Positions 26,971 through 40,136 of a stretch of 64,000 nucleotides of DNA are shown in pieces. The first letter of the stretch is position 1. Each line of letters opens with the position of its first letter. The stretch lies in assembly GCF_018446385.1 (NCBI RefSeq), contig NC_056001.1, positions 7,025,600 to 7,089,599 on the forward strand. Reading direction: 5' to 3'. Position numbers and translations under genes: made by a program. This stretch comes from Zingiber officinale (taxonomy: Eukaryota > Streptophyta > Magnoliopsida > Zingiberales > Zingiberaceae). The notes under the pieces were generated by a model. It did not search any database, was not told where the DNA came from, and saw nothing but the letters and a program-made list of their open reading frames with translations.

Positions 26971-29799
26971 TGATGACACAAGAAGTTGATGATGAGATAG
27001 CGTTTCATGGCCTTCAAACCATTACTCTTTTTGAAATTTCTTATTCATGGAGGGAAATGGTGAGCTGCGGTTTCATATTTCTTGTATTAATTGTACTGAA
27101 CTATTCTTTGTGGGTCACTGTTGATTTTGTTCGACAGTACCTCATCAGCAAATTCTACGATTCAATTGCAACACTTTCTACAGGGATGAAAATGTGAAAT
27201 ATTCAATTGTATCCCTTGTTTATTCTCATGGAGCTCAAAATTGGATGTTGAAATGTTTACAGATTTTAAGCTCAATACATTTATATTTGCAAAATAATAA
27301 GTAAAGCAAAGCTTCCTCATGCTCAAGTGGTCTGATCTGTTAATGCTAATCAAACTTTACTTAGCATCCTTTAGTTGTGTATCCTATGTGAAGAAATTTT
27401 TTTTATAAATTCACCATAACCGTAGATTGAATCATGGATGTTTGAATAATAATCTAGATATTCTATCGTTGTATCGTAACACGGAGGGCTTCACTTCTAA
27501 TTTAATCATCGTATATAAAGTAGGCTCTTGCATAGCTGTGATAAACTGATAATGTCATAATAGGACATTGTGAAGCTTTTGTCTTGTCCAGTTTCCATGT
27601 AGAAATGGCTTTTAATAGTAAAATCGAGAAATTTTAACCAAATAAATGACTTTGTGACGATGAAGCCAACGATTCTTTACTAACAACAAAAATACGGTGC
27701 CCAGTTTTATATTTAAAAAATCATTTTATATCCTAACATATTTTGAGAATTTTAAAAATATTAAAATGCTCTTAAATTTTAAAACTATCACTGTTTTAAT
27801 AAAATATATAACCTCATATCATTATTTCAAGGTCCTGGACTCTGGAGCGTACCGAGGAGGAGATACGCATGTTGTACGATGGCCGACGCGCCAAGCACAA
27901 TAAATTTAAACAATAAATTTTAGAAAAAATGCTTCTTCCTGCATGTTTCACTTCTTCCACGACTGGAGTGTGGTGAGGAATTTTGAAGTTCCCTGTATGA
28001 GCTCTTGCCTTTCAGGTACATTTAGTTTCTTGCATGACGGCAAAATTTCAAAATTAATTGTTCATAAAATTTAATCTGATTTTCAATCGCTTGTTCTAAA
28101 ATGGGGGGAAAATAGTTTTACCTTTCAAACTTTTATGATTATCCTTCTACAATTTATCTATATGAATGTTGTAAAATATTGACTATATTATTATCATTTC
28201 AACTCAAACCTCCCACCCAATATTTTTTTATAAATATTAAACCTGTCCTCTTCGAAGGTCTATATCTTGAGATCTAGAGTTTGATATTGACTATAGAACG
28301 GGTTGAGGAGTAATGGAGGTAAGTACAATCCGACTTTATAATATTAATTTTTTTAAAAAAATAATTAAGAGAGTTAATTGTCATATAAGAATAAATTATG
28401 TTATTACATATATTTGTTTTGGATGAAAATGTTTGAATTTTTATTCTGTATACATAATGTAATACATATTTAAATTAGTATCTTATATCTATAAATTAAA
28501 TTTGATAAGAGTGTCAAATTGATACAATAGTAGAACACAAAATAATAATCGAGAACCTTAGTAGTAAGCTAGTGGGATACTACATTTGATTTTAGTAAAA
28601 TGGCCGAAAAATATATTAGTCAATTTAAGATATTTATAAAAAAATTTACGTTTATGATGTTATCAATTTTAAGATATGGAACTAAATAGAATCATGATCA
28701 TATATATCTTTTAAAATTATTAATAAAATTTTAAATTATTTTTAATATGAAAAAAATAATATTAACATAATTATTCATGAAAATTAGTTACTAAAAATGT
28801 CCCTATTGTAAATAAAATAAATAAGATTTATATGCATAAATATCCTTTTTTTTTTAAAAAAAACGAGCATATACATAAAAATATATGCAGCATACGTTTT
28901 TAGTATTTAGAAGACACATAAATCAGATATAAAATATACAAATAAATCGTCGCTACGTTGCCACAATTAGGATAAATGAATTAGCAAATTAGTAGTTCCT
29001 TATCCCGATTAGGAATGTAAATAAGTCTAGTAAAATTTTAGGGTATTCAAATTTATTTAATAAGATAGTCGAATTATTAAATTTAATCAAACTTTGAAAA
29101 TAATTGTTCAAACTTAATTTATCTTTTATGAACTTAAGCTTATTTGAAATTTTACTGGAGCTTAGTTTATTTAGATGTTATCAGATTTTCAATTCAAATT
29201 TGACTTGAGCTTAATTTGAGCTTAGTTTAAGCTTGATTCATTTAGATATTATTGATCTCTCAATTTAATTTTTTTAATTGTTTAAATGTATAGTTATTTA
29301 ATTGATTATTTGAATTTGATAATTTAAATTTATTTATTTTATTTTATTATTTATTTAATATATTGAAAAGAATTTTATTAATAAATTTGATTATAAAATC
29401 TTGGAACCTAAATATATATATATATTTAAATTTATTTATTTAATTTAATGAATTATTTAAATTTATTTAATTAATTAATTTTTAATATTGAATCACCATA
29501 AATAAACTCATATCAGATTAATTATCAGATTAAATTACTCACTGAACACATGGTCCATTTACGGCCTTAATCCCGACTCCACTTTCAACGATTAGGAGAA
29601 ACCAGCGTCAGAAAAACATTAGGACCTTCTTCCCAACTCGTTTCACCTTCCAAGGTTTCTCTCCTCTGCTCTGTCTCGCCCTCCTTCCTTCTCTGATCCC
29701 TCTATTTGGTTTCTAACCGATCTCAGTGACTAGGGTTTCTGCTGCTCGGATCCGAGATCACCTCGAGAATATCTTCGACGCGCGTCCTGGATAAAGGAG
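26971..29799. other. Intergenic AT-rich region between EHD1 and ARL1
   Basis: EHD1 3'-UTR, then AT-rich DNA. From about 29000 to 29520 it resembles the dispersed repeat at 37675-38195. The ARL1 leader begins at about 29600 (pyrimidine-rich, ctctcctctgctctgtctcgcc). The frames at 26967-27197 and 27697-27903 show no family. Confidence 0.5.
29000..29520. repeat. AT-rich dispersed repeat, degenerate copy
   Basis: Contains blocks such as gaatgtaaataagtcta and gaacttaagcttatttgaaattttactggagcttag. These resemble the reverse complement of the 37675-38195 block (gtgtaaatgaactaagccg, gaagctcgattcaatgaaagcttacttgagctc). Borders and family are uncertain. Confidence 0.35.
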
Positions 29800-32700
29800 A
29801 TGGGCATCCTCTTCACGCGGATGCTCTCCTCGCTCTTCGGCAATCGTGAGGCACGGATCCTCGTTCTAGGCCTCGATAATGCTGGGAAAACCACCATTCT
29901 CTGTGAGTTACCCCCCGCCCTTCCTTCTTCCTTCGCTGGTTCCTTGGATCCGGAGGGTTGATCTAGTTCTTTGTTCCAGATCGGCTTCAGATGGGCGAGG
30001 TTGTTTCTACGATACCAAGTCGGTGAATTTGCTCTCTCTCTTTCTTTATCTCTCTCGTCCTTTCTCTGCGTCATTATTGGAGATTGGGAGATGAGGTTTT
30101 TCTTTTTCTAATGGTTGAGTGTCTTGCTCCATTTGTTTTTTGTTTCAGCGATTGGATTTAATGTGGAGACGGTGCAATACAACAATATCAAGTTGCAGGT
30201 CTGGGATCTGGGTGCGTCATTCACTCTATGATATTTCCGCATCTCTGATCTAATTGCTTTCTGTTGAGTGACACTAGTCTCGTTAAATTGACATGTTTGA
30301 TTGATAAGATTGTACAGACACACTTGTGTTTGATGCTTTCATCCTTTGCTTAGTGGAGTTTGGCTAGAATCTTAGAATGATGACTGGTGCATATTTGTGA
30401 TCATTCCAATTATTCAAAGTGTAAGCATCCTCACTTTTCAATTTTACATAACTAAATGGTTCGTGCAAAATAGAAGATTAACTAGATCCACCAAGTGTGA
30501 ATTGGAGCCTCCAAGATTATAGAATGTGCCAATGCGGCATCAATGCTCATTGCTGGGCATTTGTTATAGGCCTCGCTGAACTGGTCATTGGGTTAAGGAA
30601 ATGTCTTGATATATTACTTCAAAAATATAATTTTTGCTCTTTCATTCGATAAACGTTAAGAGAAATTAGGAATTGAAGCAAGATTATAGAAATGAGTTAT
30701 GTTGATGATAGACTTGCATAAAACTTGGTATAGTTTTTTCTCTTAGTTGATGAGCATTACTTGATCCCCTCTTGCATAGCTCAAGTTAAATACAAAATCA
30801 TCATTTGTTCTTGCTTTGGTTTACATGGAGGAGCGAGTAATTCTTCCTCTGACTTATTGACATTCCTCATAATTGATATTTCCATTCATATACATTTAAT
30901 ATACATTGTGTTGTATGCCACATTGGTGAGTTGTCAAACTTGATCCTGACTTAATGAAACCCTTTGTCCTTAGTGCTGAGGTGTCACAATCATGTATTTG
31001 TTAGATCATTTTCGCCTAGCAAGCCTAGTGCCAGCCCTGATATTTTTAGTTTGGTGGTATGAAGGTATTTTTTTTTAATAGGCAGAGATTCATTTTAGAA
31101 GAAAATAGTCCTTTTGTTTTCAAATGTTCTAGTCTTTAATAACAGTTCATAAATTATTAACTATTCTATTGGATATTTGAACTCTCAGAAGAGGTTGAGG
31201 ATTGTGTTAGGCTTTGAGAAAACATCATCACTCTTAACTACTAAACACAATTAAAAATGAAAAGAAAGAAGTAGATATTAGAAGTGAATGTGGATTTTCC
31301 TAGGGTTCAATTGTGAGATCATGTAGCCAACTCCAAATAATTGGGAATCATGCTTTTCTTGCTTGCATGTTTGTTGTTGTTTTTACCTTTTTGAGGATAT
31401 ATCTGAAGTCATCTCGGCATATATTTTACAATTACTTTGCTATTTCTTACACTTGTTTTTTAATCATTTTGCTTCTGACATGACTTTATTGCTTAACTGA
31501 ACAGGTGGACAGACAAGTATCAGGTAATCCCTTCCCACTTTTTGTCTATGATTTTTACTATGGTTTCTCCTGCATCTGCTGAAGATACGGTTATTTCACT
31601 TGTCCATTTTCAAACTCTTTTTTATTATGGTGTGTTCCCTTTGAGAGAAAGGAAGAGAGAGAAGAAAATGGGGAGATAGAAAAAAAAAACAGCATTTTGT
31701 TAGGGAGAGAAAGGTATGGGAAGGAAGTGAGAGATTTTCTTCCTTTCTCTCAGATTTGATCCATTCAAATTGGTTGGAAATTATAGTCTCAAACACCTTG
31801 CCCAGTTGCCCTGCCCAAGTGTTTTTTGATCTTCATTTTCAAAAAATTTGAGGATATATTTGCATTTTTTTTTGTCCCTCCTTGTTTTCATCCCTTGCTA
31901 GAGAAAAATATCTTTTTTCCCTCTTCCTTTCATATTCCATCTCTACCTCTCCTTTCTTTTCTATTGTCTATTCCTCTAAAGAATTACAATATCAAGCTCT
32001 CATCTCTTTATTAGGACCTCTTGTTCTTCACATCAAACTATGCTGGTTCTTCATGTTTCATAATGCATTTAGTGTCGTTGTAAAAGTTGGAACGTATATT
32101 TGTTTTCTTTTCAGAGTATTGCCCCAATTTTTACATGCATGATTGCAGAAAAATTGAGTCATATTTGTAATTTTGTATTATCTTTAATCTTGTGTGAGTT
32201 TTCATATTTTATGTTCTCATATTCATTATAAATCATACTGATGTTTGAATATTTATATAGCATACGGTCATCCTATTGGCCAACCCACTAGTACAACCAA
32301 TAAACTAGTGACTGATAACTGGAGTAGTCCATTGGCCAGTGTGAATCTAATACCTATTAGCAGATATGTTTTATCTGTTTCTACATGTGCACTAAGTTTT
32401 TGATGCACTGTAATAACTAGCAGGTCATCATGACTTTTTCCATTTTTTGTAGACCATATTGGAGATGCTACTTTCCAAACACTCAAGCTATCATATATGT
32501 TGTTGATTCGAGTGACACCGATCGATTGGTTACTGCTAAGGATGAATTCCATGCTATCTTAGAGGTATACAAGATGTACACATGCTTTTATTTGTGTAGT
32601 TAGACTACATCCAATTACATCTGAAATAAAGTAGACAAACACACATTTTACTAAGGAAGCCCATTTAATCTAACATTAGATGGCATTGTAATTGTCTTGA

Positions 32701-35700
32701 TTTTTTGTGTCCACACATAGTGTCAGACAAAGAATTTGAAATGTAGAACTCTTGCTCTTAGTTTTGAATCTTAGAGAGTTAGAATATGAATGACTACAAG
32801 ATTTCAGCATGCGGTGATGATTTCAGATCCTTATTTACTTGTTATTTTTTGGCTCGCTAGGAGAAGTCCATTCTAATAACTTCTTCATTTGTAACATCTA
32901 TTTGTGGTCATTTGTCTATCTGCCACATGTTTCTCTGATTAAAATAACATCGTAAGAAAATAAAGACCTTATTGGAAGCCATTAAAGAACTATGAAATCT
33001 TTAGTATGTTTCTCATATGTCACATTATTTTGAAGCTCAAGAACTTAAAGAAAGTTCCACATTGGACAGGATCATGATGGAATCTCCATTCTTGATCATA
33101 TAATTTTAGAAAATTGCATATATGCATGTCTTAAGTTCCTGATTTCTATCCATTTTCCATGTCTTTGGATTTGGGTTATGGAAACAATCACATTAAAAGA
33201 AACGCCTTTATACATCAATATAAGAGATTTTAACTTTTTCTGATTAATTCCTTGTGTAAATCTGCATGATTCGCAAATTTCGATTTTAGTTACTGTTGTT
33301 TAAATTGTCAAATTCCCACCATAGTTGTTCTTGGTAGTAGCATTGTGATGTGAACACCGAGGTTGACGCCTTTGTTGAACATCGCTATAGTTGGAAGCAA
33401 ATTAATTACTACCTAATTAGCTATTAGAAATAAATTAGTCATTGCCTAATTAGTAGAAAATAAATATGACATAATTTAACTGTAGAAAACGAATAATGAC
33501 CTAATTAGCTTTTCTATTTTTGATTCCTTGTTTTCCTTTATAGTTGGTCTTTCCTAATCTTGTCATGTTTGTCTTCTTATATAAGGAGTGTCATTATTAA
33601 TAAAGAGGGGAGAAAAATTGAGCAATTAGGACTCTGTCTAGGACGAGTCTTCCCCCTTGAGTGATTTGGACTCTGTCTAGGATGTCTTTTTTCCTCCTTC
33701 CTTCCCCCCTTGCGTGTTGCGTGACCAAGTATGGATCCGGATCTCGACCTGTGACTCGATCCTAGACTCGGGACTATATCAACTTGGTATCAGAGTCGGC
33801 CATGGGTGACACGGATCCTATCACATCCCAACTCAAGGCCTTCATGGAAAGATTAATGTCACAACAACAAGTTTTCATGCAGCAGATCACTTCCCGTCAG
33901 TGAGGACTAGAGGAACACATTGTCGAAATTTCCCGTACTGTTCAAGATGCTAGACAACGACCTTTGCACACTGCAGACAACCCTACTAGCGCAGAGTATG
34001 ACCCTTCTAGAGGCTCAGAGGTCAGACCTAAATTGCCATCCAGCGGCACCATGGCTCCGCGATACTCAAAGATGGAGTTCCCCACCTATTCTAGAGAAGG
34101 GGATCCGTTGAGCTGGGTTAAAAGGTGCGAAAAATTCTTTACCAACCAAAGGACCACAGAGGCTGACAAGGTTGGCCTTGCTGCCTTCCACTTGGTAGGG
34201 GAAGCCCAACTTTGGTTTGATCAGGTAGAGCAAGAAGAGCCAGAGATGACTTGGAAGCAGTTTAGAGACCACTGTCATATCCGCTTTGGCCCGCCCCTAA
34301 GCAACAATCCTTTAGGAGAGCTAGTAAATCTGAAGCAAACATGCTCTATAGAAGACTACCAGCGCCAATTTCAATCTCACCTCGCTTGGACCTCGGACCT
34401 TCGACCACAACAACAAGTTGACTTATTCACTGCAGGGCTAGTCGAAGATCTCCGTATCGACATCGTACTGCAGAAGCCTGAAAACCTAGGCATTGCAATG
34501 AATATGGCCAGGGCACTAGAACGGAAGCAGTGCTTCCATCAAGGTGAGGGGCTGCTTCGCACGAATTAGGGCGGGACCACAACTAAGCTCAACACCAGTA
34601 GTGGAGGCCCTCCTTTGGCGAAGACCAGGACCCCGGACATCAGAAAGGAGACTCCACCTGTTTCATTTTTCAAGCGTCTGACTCGCGCCGAGATGGCAGA
34701 ACGGAGAGCCAAGTGCCTTTGTTTTAACTATGATGAATCCTACTCCACGGGTCACAAGTGTAAACGCCTGTTTTGGATTGAAGTGCCTGATGATGACAAA
34801 GAAGGTGAGGAAGAGGGGGAAGTGAATTCAGAAATTTCCCTTCACGCTATTAGTGGCATTATACCCCGCTTTCGAGCTTGAGGACAAGCTCAGTATCGAG
34901 GAGGGGAGTGATGATGTGGACGCCGAGGTGGACACCTTTGTTGAACATCGCTATAGTTGGAAGCAAATTAATTACTACTTAATTAGCTATTAGAAATAAA
35001 TTAGCTATTGTCTAATTAGTAGAAAATAAATAATGGCCTAATTTAGCTACTGCTATAGTAGAAAACAAATAATGGCCTAATTAGCTTTTCTATTTTTGAT
35101 TTATTGTTTTCCTTTATGGTTGGTCTTTCCTAATCCTGTCATATTTGACTCCTTATATAAGGAGTGTCATTATTAATAAAGAGGGGAGAAAAAATTGAGC
35201 AATTAGGACTCTGTCTAGGACGAGTCTGCCCCCTTGAGTGATTTGGACTCTATTTAGGACGAGTCTTTTTTCCTCCTCCCTTCCCCCCTTATGTGTTGCA
35301 TGACCAAGTACGGATCCGGATCTCGACCTGTGACTCGATCCTATACTCGGGACCATATCACATTGTTATATGTTTGGGACAAAGATGGCTTGATGATAAT
35401 GGACATTGATGGTTTATGCTAACTCGTGAAAGCAAAATCTCCAGTTTCTTAGAAACCATAAATTAGTTAAGGTGCATCTGTAGTTTTAGTTTATTATGAG
35501 GCAGATATAATTAGAATTTAGCAGAACAGAATATAAATCACACCATCAGTAGTATTAGTTTATTATGGGCATATGCATGCTGGTAAAGCACCCTATACTT
35601 TCTTATATTATCAGGATTCTTTCGCCTATTAATTCTATTTTATTGTTTATGGTTATATATTTGATGGCAATCCGTCTTTGTTTGAATCTTTTTTTGTAGG

Positions 35701-36478
35701 AGGAAGAGCTAAAAGGTGCTGTTGTCCTTGTGTATGCTAATAAGCAGGTTAATGAATTATCCTCATCTGAGACAAGTGCTTTGTTGTTTCTTTTCTTTCC
35801 CTTGAATTGCATTTGGATTTTGGAGGTTGAGTTATTATTGTTCATTCATTTCCTTCCATTCTCTGAGAGACTGTAAGGTGGATTGGCTGGCATTAATTCA
35901 TTCCTAGTAATTCTCAGTTTTCAACATGCATGCATAGTATAGCCATTTAGTGAATATAAGATGTTTTTGTTACCCTGCGGAATCACTGTCCCTATTTCAT
36001 GATATTCAGCACTTGGCAGTTAACAAAATGCTAGTTGGAAAGAAACTGATCAAAGTAGGAAACCTGCGTCCTGAAATATGCAAACTGCTGCATCAGTTGT
36101 AGTTGCAGTCCTTAATTGGAAGTGTTTATTAACAGAAGACTTGTTTTGTTGAACTTATCTATACTGATATGCAGGATCTCCCTGGCGCTTTGGATGATGC
36201 TGCAATAACAGAAGCCTTGGAACTTCACAAGATCAAAAATCGACAGTGGGCTATCTTCAAAACTTCAGCTATAAAAGGAGAAGGGCTATTTGAGGGCTTG
36301 GATTGGTAAGAACTTGCAAATGAACACCACATAACTAGGTCTTTTGCTTTGTTTTCTCGGAAACAGTTTGTATTATCATAATAAAGTCGTCTTAGATAAT
36401 TATTCTAAGCAGCTTCACTTAAAAATATTTTTTCCAATTATTTGATGCAGGCTTAGCAACACTTTAAAATCTGGCTGA
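29800..36478 (+). CDS. ARL1: ADP-ribosylation factor-like GTPase ARL1 (ARF3/ARLB1 type), 8 exons
   Basis: Exons: 29800-29902, 29980-30018, 30149-30211, 31505-31523, 32453-32564, 35700-35747, 36175-36305, 36451-36478. They join in frame to 180 residues (Arabidopsis about 182). ARL1 is a Golgi small GTPase that recruits GRIP-domain golgins to the trans-Golgi. Visible: N-terminal Gly2 in MGILFTR for myristoylation, P-loop GLDNAGKT (24-31), switch [31 protein letters not shown] (switch II), NKQD (126-129), TSA near the C-terminus, and an end [11 protein letters not shown]. Exon 4 is a 19-nt micro-exon coding for GGQTSIR. Intron 5 (32565-35699) is inflated by a 2.0-kb LTR element on the same strand. 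The coding sequence itself is intact. Confidence 0.96.
33346..35360 (+). mobile_element. Non-autonomous gag-only LTR retrotransposon (TR-GAG type, Ty3/gypsy-like gag)
   Basis: A 2,015-bp element with LTRs at 33346-33781 and 34912-35360, both starting TGATGTG and ending ATATCA. It is flanked by the 5-bp TSD CATTG (33341-33345, 35361-35365). A primer-binding site like tggtatcagag begins near 33785 and a purine-rich tract (gaggaggggag) precedes the 3' LTR. The interior holds a gag region (about 33800-34880) with a Retrotrans_gag-type core ([22 protein letters not shown]) and a zinc-knuckle-like CLCFNY...GHKCK. There is no protease, polymerase or integrase. The LTRs differ by roughly 7% by eye, so the insertion is perhaps a few million years old under a grass-type rate. 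The gag frame is broken at a small number of places. Confidence 0.9.
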
Positions 36479-36906
36479 GTTAAATTTTTGTGAGACCTTG
36501 TGTACGCAGCCAGTCAAACTCAGGAGCGTGTATTCTGAAATGCTGCATTGGGTGTATGTTAAACTTTGATTTCACATCTTGTTGGTTCGTAGTTGATTGG
36601 TGGAAGATGTCAAGTATGAGTTTTACGTGTAAAGGGTTGAAGTCATTGGAGTAAATCATTTTACCTTATTTTATTCTACTAAATTTTCTTTGGAACCAAG
36701 GAGAAATTCAATTCAAATATGATTTGCTGTATCAATCATCTGAAATACTGTTACAGTACTTGCTTTAGGAGATGCTCTGAGGCCCATTTCCATCTCAGAA
36801 GTTGGATGGTCTGAGCCTCATTTTCATCTCATATTAGTAGAGAATTAATTATTTATTGGAATTAAATTTAATAGTAATTAGGTTTATCTCCTCTTCTCTC
36901 TCTCTC

Positions 36907-37046
36907 AATTTCGACGCCGACGTCTCTTGTTGTCAATTTCGACATCGACACCCCTTGTTTCTGATTTCAGTGCCGATACATTTTGCTGTCGATTTCAACG
37001 CCAATGTCTCTTGTTGTCGATTTCAGAACCAATGTCCCAGCATCGG
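36907..37046. repeat. Degenerate tandem repeat, about 28 bp x 4.5
   Basis: Successive units begin aatttcgacgccgacg, aatttcgacatcgaca, atttcagtgccgatac, atttcaacgccaatg and atttcagaaccaatg, several ending cttgttgtcg. Confidence 0.75.
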
Positions 37047-37674
37047 CAGTCGTCTGTGCTCCGGACAGCAGCTCCTAAGGGTGTCAGGCAGTAGCAAAAG
37101 GTTGCTTCCCCTTTTTCACTTTGTGTCGCGGAGTTGCCTTCACCATTGGGCACAAAGTCAGGTCTTGGTTTCTCTTTTAGATTGTGTCCTCTCCTTCCTT
37201 TGGATAATATCGAAGTGGAGACGTGACTTAATTTAGAGAAATTATTTTGAAGATATCTCGGTACGAATATCAATCGAGATAATTATTGTGAGAATGGTTA
37301 GTCGATGTCGTTTCTTCTATTTGTCTACAGTAGGTATAATTTTTTTATGAAAGTTTTTATTTTATTCTATGGATATGTCTGTATACGTGTATATGTTATA
37401 GGTATGTGTGGAATGTGTGTTATAATAATTTAGAAAATTATTATATTTTATTTTTGCAATATAATTTTTAAACCGCACGTATAAATCCCAACATAATTGA
37501 CAGCAAGGATAAAGATTAGAATACTCAAAAAAACCGTTGTGTGATTTTTGTTTTTGTTGCGTTTTGATATATACATTGCAATCAATTGAATGTGAGAAGC
37601 GACGACAAAAGGACACGATCTCAAAGAAATGACCACAGCCAATAATTTATTACTAATACCGTATTATTAAGCTG

Positions 37675-38195
37675 CAATCGAGTCGAATCGAGAGACGAGT
37701 CAAACTTTTAAATATTTAAATTTGATTTATTTATAATCGAGTTAAGCTCGAGGTTTATTTAATGAATATATTCATACCTTACGAATTTATTAGAATTTTT
37801 ACCGAACTTAATAAATATAAATTATAAATTTAAATATTGATTAAAAATTAAATTATATATTTAGAGAAAATTATAATATTCTTATTAAAATTTATAATTT
37901 TATTCTAATAAATAAATTTAATATATTTGTCTAGATATTTCATAGGTAGAGTCTATATGTTTCATAGATAGAGTGTAAAATCTATAAATTCAATATCAAA
38001 ACTATTATTCTTTTATTTAAAGTTAATTCATGAGTTTAACGAATATGTTCACAAGTTAACGAGCCGAATATTGTGAAACTTGAACTTGGTTTGTTTATCT
38101 TAACAAGTCTTATTAAATGAGCTCAAGTAAGCTTTCATTGAATCGAGCTTCAAATAATTCATAAACGGCTTAGTTCATTTACACCCGTAACTTAA
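37675..38195. repeat. AT-rich dispersed repeat with GAGCTCGA-type blocks
   Basis: Blocks such as atcgagttaagctcgagg, aacgagccgaatattgtg and gaatcgagcttcaaataa, and a gtgtaaatgaactaagccg end on the opposite strand, match a pattern common in monocot intergenic DNA. A related degenerate block lies at 29000-29520. Family unassigned. Confidence 0.4.
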
Positions 38196-38325
38196 GCAGC
38201 AGACAATAGTGAGATAACATAACAATATATCAAAATGATTAAAGTGTTTTTCTAAAATAAAATAATGAGATTAGTAGGGGAAAAAAATTATGAGATTGGT
38301 CTACCAAAATATATATTATAGTTAA

Positions 38326-39125
38326 TGATGCGGTGGTAAAGAGAGTTCACCAAGTATGAGTTAAAGGTAGGAACAATAGTCGACGTGGAGGTTAAAATCA
38401 AGGCGGTCAAAGATAGGAAATCGTCGGTTCATCAAAGTCGCCCGAGCAGATGTCAATGGGCCGAGCGAGCATGAAGGGTCTAATCGGCCCGGAAGCTCAT
38501 TGGAGCAGATTGTTCATCCGGCCAAGACGACTATAGAGAGGACATCATATACTGACAATTGTGACTAAATGAAGGCTAGTCCGACCGGACTGCTTGTCTG
38601 GCTGAGCGAGGAACAACCTATTGAGCCGAGTGACCATGGAGAAGAATTGTCTTTAGATCGGGGAATATTGGCTGTGTGGCTCCTTTGCTCGGCCAAATAG
38701 TAGGATCCCTTGCATAGTTCACCATATTCTTCTGGTAGTCCGCTAACAAGGGGTATGGTCAACAAGTAAATTGTACGACGAAAGTTTCTACTATCATGTC
38801 AGAGATTTACATACTCTATTAAGAAATGATGTCAGAGATACTTTTCTCATATATCTTTTCATTATAGAATAGTTGGAAAAACATGCATGCGCCTTGAGAA
38901 ATGTACACATATACTACTGGAGCACTATATAAAGGAGGGTCATGTACGATAGAAATATGTGTTATTTGTGTTTGAACTCCTGTTGTTACTATAATTCTTT
39001 GTTATCTTTTTTACTATTTTGATGACTAATTTTAACATCAAAGACGGACCTCTTACCTAGTCAGTCGCTAACATTTGTAATTTTGTAAAATGGAATAGAG
39101 TTTTCACCATTTTCGAACCGTATCA
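38326..39125 (+). mobile_element. Solo LTR, 800 bp, probably Ty3/gypsy
   Basis: Starts TGATGCGG and ends CGTATCA, flanked by the 5-bp direct repeat GTTAA (38321-38325 and 39126-39130). An internal promoter-like ctatataaaggagg lies near 38925. No internal region or second LTR is adjacent. Gypsy is suggested by the gcccgagcag/ccgagcgagc-type sequence; this is inference. Confidence 0.85.
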
Positions 39126-40136
39126 GTTAATATATACAAATAATGTATATTTTTAATATGGAACATGAAGGATATCATTGATTAATTAATTTGGTTATGA
39201 TATTCTAGAATACATTTTCTATTTCTTTACTTACCTGACTTAATTGCCGATCTGATATTTCATGGAGGGGCTGATTGCGACCTGTGCTTTTCTGAAATTG
39301 ACAAAATGAATAGAATATCATGATATATACGGGTAATCAATCAGTAGATTCATCACAACAGCGTCATTTAATTTTCATCTCTCTCAACTTCTACCGGTCG
39401 CTAATAAATTCACGTCTCGTCAGCAGCCCACCAACAATGTCATAAATTCGTTCCAATAAGGTAGTCAAATATACAAAGAGAGGTCAATGCTGCCTACAAC
39501 AGTTTTTTTATACCAATTTTTTAAAAAAAAGGTTTCAACTTAGATTATTAGTATTTTTTTTGTTTAACAAATTTATTAAGTTAATTTTGAATCAATTCTA
39601 ATTAAATATAATAATGTTTTTATTATAAAATTGTCTGTCAAGGTACTGCAGCATCGTCATTTCTAGCTGGTTTCCTGATGCGCATTTATAATCGGTAGCA
39701 GAGGCCATCTCCGGTCTGCATTCTGCAAGGTCTATTTATTTGCCTGGCGGGCCTCCATCTCTTTCTTTAGTTAAGTGTTTGGGGGCAGAGATGCCCATAA
39801 TATTCAATCAATATAATATTCATTACGTAAAGCTTTGATCAAATTATTGTGCACCACATGAAACAAGAGGCACAATTCAATTAAATAAGAGGCGTTTCAT
39901 TAATGCCCTTGTTTTTTCTCTCCAGAATACCCTCACCTCTTAACTCCCCTACGAGAAAAGGAGAACACAAATTAAAGAAAAAACATTAAAATTTAATCAA
40001 TTATTTTAAAATGTATATAAAAAATATGTAGCGTGTAATTTATATTTAGAACTTTTGACATATTTTAAAAGTTATGTAATATATTTTGGCCTTGACTAAT
40101 TTTTTTAAAAAATAATAATACTTTTTAAACGAAATT
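39126..40136. other. Intergenic AT-rich region
   Basis: No gene, RNA or mobile element recognised between the two LTR relics. Confidence 0.5.

Larger units (their letters stand above)
36479..38320. other. Intergenic region after ARL1
   Basis: ARL1 3'-UTR, a degenerate 28-bp tandem repeat (36907-37046), then AT-rich DNA including a dispersed repeat block. The open frame at 36856-37236 merely reads through the tandem repeat. Confidence 0.5.

Noticed and set aside
26967-27197. 76-residue frame overlapping the EHD1 stop codon
   Set aside because: 3'-UTR read-through in another phase; hydrophobic by T-richness, no family.
36856-37236. 126-residue frame after ARL1
   Set aside because: Reads through a degenerate 28-bp tandem repeat and matches no family.
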